Assembly (NCBI GenBank): GCA_002394535.1 | Contig: DGUG01000172.1 | Span: forward strand, 1 to 9,738 | Reading direction: 5' to 3' | Length of the DNA stretch: 9,738 nucleotides | DNA from: Lachnospiraceae bacterium UBA4316 | GTDB lineage: Bacteria > Bacillota > Clostridia > Lachnospirales > Lachnospiraceae | In this document: positions 5,568 to 9,738 of the stretch, one piece after another | Layout of the letters: the number at the start of each line of letters is the position of its first letter | How positions within the stretch are numbered: position 1 is the stretch's first letter | Position numbers and translations under genes: made by a program | Notes under the pieces: model-generated | What the model was told of the DNA's origin: nothing | Database searches by the model: none | What the model saw: the letters and a program-made list of their open reading frames with translations, nothing else

Positions 5568-8549
5568 CTATTTTCTGTTAATTATACCCTTAATATCTCC
5601 GAATGTCACATTCTCATTTTGTGAAGCTTCTGTGATAAAGTGTGAAATCTCAAGAAACAGATCCTTAAAGCTTACCATGCTCTCTTCTTTATAGCGGCTT
5701 GCGGCATAATCGATCAAAAGCTCCAGTCCCTCTGATCCATCCAGAATCTCCATATCCAGTATGGTCTGTGTAGCCGCCTGATTTTGTCTGATATCCACCG
5801 TCTCCGGCTTAATATCGTCATCAAAGCCTGTCATATCCCGCATATCCTGCTGATACAAAAGATATGCCGCATCCATTTGTGTACCGTGAGTCATCAGATC
5901 CACATAAGGATAAATGCTGTATTTAATTCCATTCTCCACCTGATCCTTTGTCATGACAAAGATTTCCCTAAGTGTCATGCTATCTTCAAATCTAAATGCA
6001 ACCGGAAGTTCGCGGAACAATAAACCTACCGTAGTCATCATCCTTGTATCTTCCCTGGCGTTATAGTTCCATGCCAGCAGGACGTCCGGATAATTATTGT
6101 ATATTGAAATAGCAAGAGCGGCCACTGTGATGAAGAATCCGTTTCTGCTTATCTGATAAGACTTTTCCGCCATCTCCAGCTTATGAATATCTACATCGAT
6201 CCGGGCGATCAGTTCTCCGAGTTCTTCCGATTGTGTATTCTCATAGTCCGGATTCGGGTATGTCTGCCACATATAATTTCCGTACCGGTCATTAAAATAT
6301 TTACGGCTCTCTTCATAGAAATCGGTAAGGTGAGCCCCCTCCCTTTGCTTAAGCATCAGATAATAATAATCATTTTTCGGGCTTTCACCCCGGTAGCACA
6401 GGGAAATATTCCCGAGGAAAACCTTAAAGGAGGAACCGTCCATTACGGAATGATGCACATCAAAGAAGACGTATCCGCTCTTTTCCGTCTGAAAAACCCT
6501 GCAACGAGACAGTCTCTGGGGCACTTTGGTGTCCGCAATCCTGAAAGGCTGCACCAGATTATCCTTTATCGTGTTATGAAACTCCCATTCCGTCATTCGC
6601 TCAACGAATATGTGGTTAAGCACTTCCGGTGTATAACGCTGCACCAATTCTCCGTCTTCGTTGAAAAAATATGTGGTCAGAAGTGCCGGGTGATTCCTGA
6701 TAGCCTTTTCCACAGCCTTTGCCATATTCTCCATGTTAACGGAATTGATATCAAATTTAAGCAGCGTAAAGAGATTGTACATAGTGGATTTGGGACTTCT
6801 TAGCTGGTAGTCCACCATATAGAGCTGCTCTGCGGTCAGCGGATGAGCCTCTTTCATTGCCTCATCATTTGTTTTGTCAGGATTTGCATCGTCCACAGCC
6901 CGCAATTTTTTATACAATTCGGCGATACCTTCAGGTGTCCTACCCCTGAAAATTTCCGATGCGTTCAGTCCCGGAAGATCACAGACGACAACCAACTCTA
7001 TGGCTGCAAGGGAGTCACCGCCCAGTTCATAGAAGTCATCATAAATACCGACACGTTCCAGATTCAGCACTTTGGCAAATGCTTTACACAGTTTTTCCTG
7101 GATATCATTCTCCGGAGCTTTATACACCTTTACATAATCGGTTATATCAGGTTTGGGCAGGGCTCTCCGGTTAAACTTGCCGTTTGAATTCAGCGGAATC
7201 TCGTCGATCCTGATATAATATGTAGGCAGCATATAATACGGCAGACGCTTTAGGAGCTCTTCGCGCATCTTCTCACTGTCCACGGTGATATCCGCTGTAT
7301 AGTAAGCGCATAAATAAGATCTGCCGTCTTCTTCAAAGCCTCTTACCGCTGCCCAGCCGATCCCCAGAACCTGTTTAATGGCCGCTTCTATCTCAAGCGG
7401 TTCGATTCTGTTACCGTTGATCTTGATCATGTCGCCTGAGCGTCCCATAAGCACCAGGTTTTCATTTGTATCTCTTTTACCGATATCTCCCGTATGAAAC
7501 CATCCTCCGCGAAAATGATCGGAAGTCTCTTTCGGAAGATTAATATAGCCCCGGACATACGGGTTCGTGAAACATATTTCACCCGGCTCTCCCTCCGGTG
7601 CTTCCCGGCCGGATTCATCAATCAGTTTTATATCAATATCAAATCTTGGCTTTCCTATAGGACAGGTATCATAGGCCCTGTCAATTTCAAAAACACACAG
7701 GGGAAATCCCGACTCACTCATGGCATAGCAATTATATATATCTATATTTTCCATCCATATCTGACTGGCCGGCTCCGATCCGACTATCATCTTCTTCATA
7801 TGAGGTGAGATTTTCCCCGGAAGTCTGCGTATATAGGAAGGTGACAGAAATGTCATGGATATCCGTTTTTCGTCGAAAAACTTCAATAACAGCCCGGGAT
7901 TTTTAACTATCCTGTACGGAACAATATACAGGACGGTCTTTTTATAATACAGGCTGAGAATGATGATCATAACGGATGCCACAAAATTAAGGGGTGCAAT
8001 CAGGGCAATTCTTTCCCCCGCATCTATAAACGATTTGCCGTCTATACGGTGAGCATCCACGGTCTGCATCACATTTCCGAACTCGTGCAGTACTCCTTTG
8101 GGGTTTCCGGTAGTTCCCGATGTGTAGACAGCATATGCCGCATCATGGAGATCTACCTTCTCATATCCTTCAAGAGGCCTGCATAGCATGATTCTTGTCC
8201 ATGTATGTTCATTGATTTCCGCCTTGCATCCGCAGTCCTTACGGATATAGTCAATACGCTCCGAGGCGTAACCATCTTCAACCAATGTAAATGCACAGCC
8301 GGCCCTCCAGACCCCGATTATCGCTATAACGGGCATGGCACCCCTTGGAAGATTGATCAGTACAAAATCTTCCTTTCCAAGCCCTTTTTCCTTAAGCCAC
8401 CGGTATACCTTTGATGATAAAAATAAAAGTGTCTGATTATCAATTCCCTTTGGATGCAGATCATCATACAAAGCTGAATGCTCCGGATATTTGCCCGCAT
8501 TATGCAAAAATGTTTCAATAAAACTATGCTTGTCCTTTGTCTTGCTCAT
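5568..8549 (-). CDS. NRPS-like single-module enzyme: adenylation - carrier - condensation
   Basis: Cytoplasmic enzyme of 993 residues that should activate a carboxylic acid as an acyl-AMP, load it on its own carrier domain and condense it with an acceptor. The adenylation domain is about 1-465: A2-like RAGCAFTLVED (82-92), A3 YTSGTTGNPKG (142-152), A5 region NCYAMSESG (273-281), A7 WFHTGDIGKRD (350-360), A8 GRSGDMIKINGNR (369-381) and A10 NGKFNRRALP (456-465) with catalytic K458. The carrier domain is about 475-550, with the phosphopantetheine site LGGDSL and Ser513. The condensation domain is about 568-993: NHPALLTTYF (619-628), the active site HHSVMDG (699-705, catalytic H700) and VGLLFRELPV (841-850). 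There is no thioesterase or reductase domain. The pocket position equal to GrsA Asp235 is Val190, so a plain alpha-amino acid is an unlikely substrate. It needs a phosphopantetheinyl transferase, not seen here. The start at 8549 has AGGGGAG at 7 nt. Confidence 0.93.
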   Translation of the reverse strand: MSKTKDKHSFIETFLHNAGKYPEHSALYDDLHPKGIDNQTLLFLSSKVYRWLKEKGLGKEDFVLINLPRGAMPVIAIIGVWRAGCAFTLVEDGYASERIDYIRKDCGCKAEINEHTWTRIMLCRPLEGYEKVDLHDAAYAVYTSGTTGNPKGVLHEFGNVMQTVDAHRIDGKSFIDAGERIALIAPLNFVASVMIIILSLYYKKTVLYIVPYRIVKNPGLLLKFFDEKRISMTFLSPSYIRRLPGKISPHMKKMIVGSEPASQIWMENIDIYNCYAMSESGFPLCVFEIDRAYDTCPIGKPRFDIDIKLIDESGREAPEGEPGEICFTNPYVRGYINLPKETSDHFRGGWFHTGDIGKRDTNENLVLMGRSGDMIKINGNRIEPLEIEAAIKQVLGIGWAAVRGFEEDGRSYLCAYYTADITVDSEKMREELLKRLPYYMLPTYYIRIDEIPLNSNGKFNRRALPKPDITDYVKVYKAPENDIQEKLCKAFAKVLNLERVGIYDDFYELGGDSLAAIELVVVCDLPGLNASEIFRGRTPEGIAELYKKLRAVDDANPDKTNDEAMKEAHPLTAEQLYMVDYQLRSPKSTMYNLFTLLKFDINSVNMENMAKAVEKAIRNHPALLTTYFFNEDGELVQRYTPEVLNHIFVERMTEWEFHNTIKDNLVQPFRIADTKVPQRLSRCRVFQTEKSGYVFFDVHHSVMDGSSFKVFLGNISLCYRGESPKNDYYYLMLKQREGAHLTDFYEESRKYFNDRYGNYMWQTYPNPDYENTQSEELGELIARIDVDIHKLEMAEKSYQISRNGFFITVAALAISIYNNYPDVLLAWNYNAREDTRMMTTVGLLFRELPVAFRFEDSMTLREIFVMTKDQVENGIKYSIYPYVDLMTHGTQMDAAYLLYQQDMRDMTGFDDDIKPETVDIRQNQAATQTILDMEILDGSEGLELLIDYAASRYKEESMVSFKDLFLEISHFITEASQNENVTFGDIKGIINRK

Positions 8550-8563
8550 AGGGCGTCTCCCCT
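8550..8563 (-). promoter_or_regulatory. Ribosome binding site of the NRPS-like gene, possibly in a small hairpin
   Basis: AGGGGAG (8563-8557) stands 7 nt before the ATG at 8549. The four bases AGGG (8563-8560) can pair with CCCT (8553-8550) around a 6-nt loop, which would partly hide the site. The stem is only 4 bp, so any effect would be mild. Confidence 0.6.
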
Positions 8564-8584
8564 GCTGTCGATCTAATTTCTTCG

Positions 8585-8613
8585 TTGAATACTCGGATTT
8601 AGAGATTTATAAT
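8585..8613 (+). promoter_or_regulatory. Strong sigma-A-type promoter of the MATE gene
   Basis: The -35 box is TTGAAT (8585-8590), the spacer is exactly 17 nt and the -10 box is TATAAT (8608-8613), a perfect match. RNA synthesis is predicted to begin about 7 nt later, at 8619-8621, which coincides with the ATG at 8621. The spacer holds a direct repeat of GATTTA (8596-8601 and 8604-8609). The promoter lies in the 71-nt gap shared with the divergent NRPS-like gene; no equally good promoter is seen for that gene. Confidence 0.75.
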
Positions 8614-8620
8614 TTAATGC

Positions 8621-9738
8621 ATGAAAAATACAGAATATCCTTCAATGATAAAGAAAAAATACTATTCAATGCTCTTTGGCGGTACCCTGTCAATTATGGT
8701 TGTTTCCATAATGCTGATGTCGGATACCCTGATCGCCGGTGTCGTTCTCGGTCAGAATGCTGTTTCCGGTATCACACTGGTAACTCCCCTGTATTCGGTA
8801 GCGGCATTTTTCGGTACAGTCTTTTCTTTGGGCGTCCCGATTCTGTACTCAACCGAAAGGGGAGCCTTCCGTGAAAAGGAAGCTGATCGTATTTTCAAAA
8901 CCGGCTTTCTCATGGCCGTTGTAACAGGTGTCGTACTGTTCGTACTCGTCAGCCTGTTCGGGGAAATGTATTTACGGATCAGTAATCCCTCAACACCGGT
9001 TTACGCAGCCGCCACAGATTATCTTTCGTTTATAAAATACACGATATTTTTACTCCCTCTTCAGGCACTGCTGTCCGAGTGCATCTTTGCAGACGGTGAT
9101 GAATCAATCTCCACAATTTCCAACCTGGTTCAGTCCATCGGAAATGTAGTCTGTTCCATTATACTGTCCCGAATCATGGGAGTACGCGGTATAGCCCTTG
9201 CTTCCTTCCTGTTTAACTGTATATCCCTTCTGCTGCTTGTTCCCCATTTTTTCAAAAAAAGCAACACTCTCAGGATCGGTGTCGCCTTTTCATTTGACAT
9301 TTTGAAAAAAGTCGTACGTTATTCCGCCATCGATGCGGCATCATATCTGTTCATAGGTATACTGGTCGCCGTTTTAAATATGTTTGTAGGTGCAAATTTC
9401 GGCTCCGGAGCACTTATTCTTGTGTCGGTAATTTCTCTCGCCCGTGATTTTCAGCTGATATTCGACGGAATCGGCGAGGCGATCACCCCGATACTTACAG
9501 TCTATCTCGGAGAAAAGTGCATTTCCGGTGTAGGCGGAATCTATAGTCTGGCCAAAAAAACCGCAATCGCGGAAGGTATAATCGTTACATTGCTGATTTG
9601 TATATCAGCTCCGTTTATCCCGGATATTTTGCAGATCACCGATCCTGCCACAGCCGGATACGCAACCGGCGGAATACGGATCATCTCCATCGGTTCCGCC
9701 TTTGTCTCGCTTTTGTATCTTGTATCCTCTTATGACCT
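8621..9738 (+). CDS. MATE-family multidrug/metabolite exporter (3' end outside window)
   Basis: Integral membrane antiporter of the MATE family, which exports small organic compounds using a H+ or Na+ gradient. The frame is open for 372 codons to the window edge; MATE proteins usually have about 440-460 residues and 12 helices, so the last 70-90 residues are missing. Family-like stretches are MSDTLIAGVVLGQNAVSG (33-50), ERGAFREKEADRIFKTG (79-95), FADGDESIST (156-165) and IGEAITPILTVYLGEK (284-299), the last marking the second half of the internal repeat. An in-frame TAA at 8615-8617 means ATG 8621 is the first possible ATG. It has no Shine-Dalgarno site; only AGAGA at 8601-8605 lies upstream, about 15 nt away and probably before the RNA start. 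Later ATGs at 8645 and 8669 also lack one. Divergence from the NRPS-like gene suggests that it exports that enzyme's product. Confidence 0.93.
   Translation, partial: MKNTEYPSMIKKKYYSMLFGGTLSIMVVSIMLMSDTLIAGVVLGQNAVSGITLVTPLYSVAAFFGTVFSLGVPILYSTERGAFREKEADRIFKTGFLMAVVTGVVLFVLVSLFGEMYLRISNPSTPVYAAATDYLSFIKYTIFLLPLQALLSECIFADGDESISTISNLVQSIGNVVCSIILSRIMGVRGIALASFLFNCISLLLLVPHFFKKSNTLRIGVAFSFDILKKVVRYSAIDAASYLFIGILVAVLNMFVGANFGSGALILVSVISLARDFQLIFDGIGEAITPILTVYLGEKCISGVGGIYSLAKKTAIAEGIIVTLLICISAPFIPDILQITDPATAGYATGGIRIISIGSAFVSLLYLVSSYD

Noticed and set aside
6183..6803. 206-codon plus-strand frame inside the NRPS-like gene
   Set aside because: It sits opposite the condensation domain, which has intact motifs. 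No ribosome binding site or recognisable domain supports it.
8595..8650. Possible leftward promoter for the NRPS-like gene using TATAAA (8607-8612)
   Set aside because: The hexamers at the right distance (for example TCTGTA) match the -35 consensus at only about 2 of 6 positions.
8491..8874. 127-codon plus-strand frame crossing the intergenic region and the MATE start, including ATG at 8617
   Set aside because: It begins inside the NRPS-like gene, is in a different frame from the MATE protein, has no family motif and is Cys/Arg-rich. The MATE frame is the supported one.

Overview
The window reads as ordinary chromosome from a low-to-mid-GC Gram-positive anaerobe, most likely a Clostridia relative in or near the Lachnospiraceae. 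The grounds are strong GGAGG-type ribosome binding sites, a Thr/Pro-rich lipoprotein with a CAP domain, a DUF5067/DUF4352-like anchored protein, an aldo/keto reductase carrying two 4Fe-4S clusters, and a TrkA/TrkH potassium system. The taxon is inferred from gene style, not from a marker gene.

Layout, left to right. All genes but the last are on the minus strand, so they are transcribed from right to left. Positions 1-1280 hold trkH, whose 3' end lies outside the window. Positions 1277-2635 hold trkA, whose stop overlaps the trkH start by 4 nt (ATGA). A short intergenic region carries a rho-independent terminator (2689-2727) that ends the next unit, a single-gene unit (2753-3418) for a small membrane-anchored protein with its own promoter (3443-3471). 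Upstream of that is a closely spaced three-gene set: an NRPS-like enzyme (8549 to 5568), an Fe-S aldo/keto reductase (5530 to 4358) and a CAP-domain lipoprotein (4337 to 3486), with gaps of 37 and 20 nt. Divergent from it, starting at 8621 and running off the right edge, is a MATE-family exporter. There is no gene-free stretch longer than about 120 bases, and I see no RNA gene, CRISPR array or mobile element.

The most interesting part is the right half. The 993-residue enzyme has the order adenylation - carrier protein - condensation. It is a single module with no leading condensation domain and no thioesterase or reductase domain. By alignment to the GrsA Phe-activating domain, its adenylation pocket has Val where amino-acid-activating domains have the Asp that holds the substrate amino group. 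Together with the divergent MATE exporter and the reductase downstream, this suggests a minimal pathway that activates a hydrophobic or non-amino acid, joins it to an acceptor through the C-terminal condensation domain, and exports the product. That reading is inference; the domains and missing Asp are seen directly.

The MATE gene also appears to be transcribed from a near-consensus promoter that places the RNA start at or next to its ATG, so it may be a leaderless mRNA.
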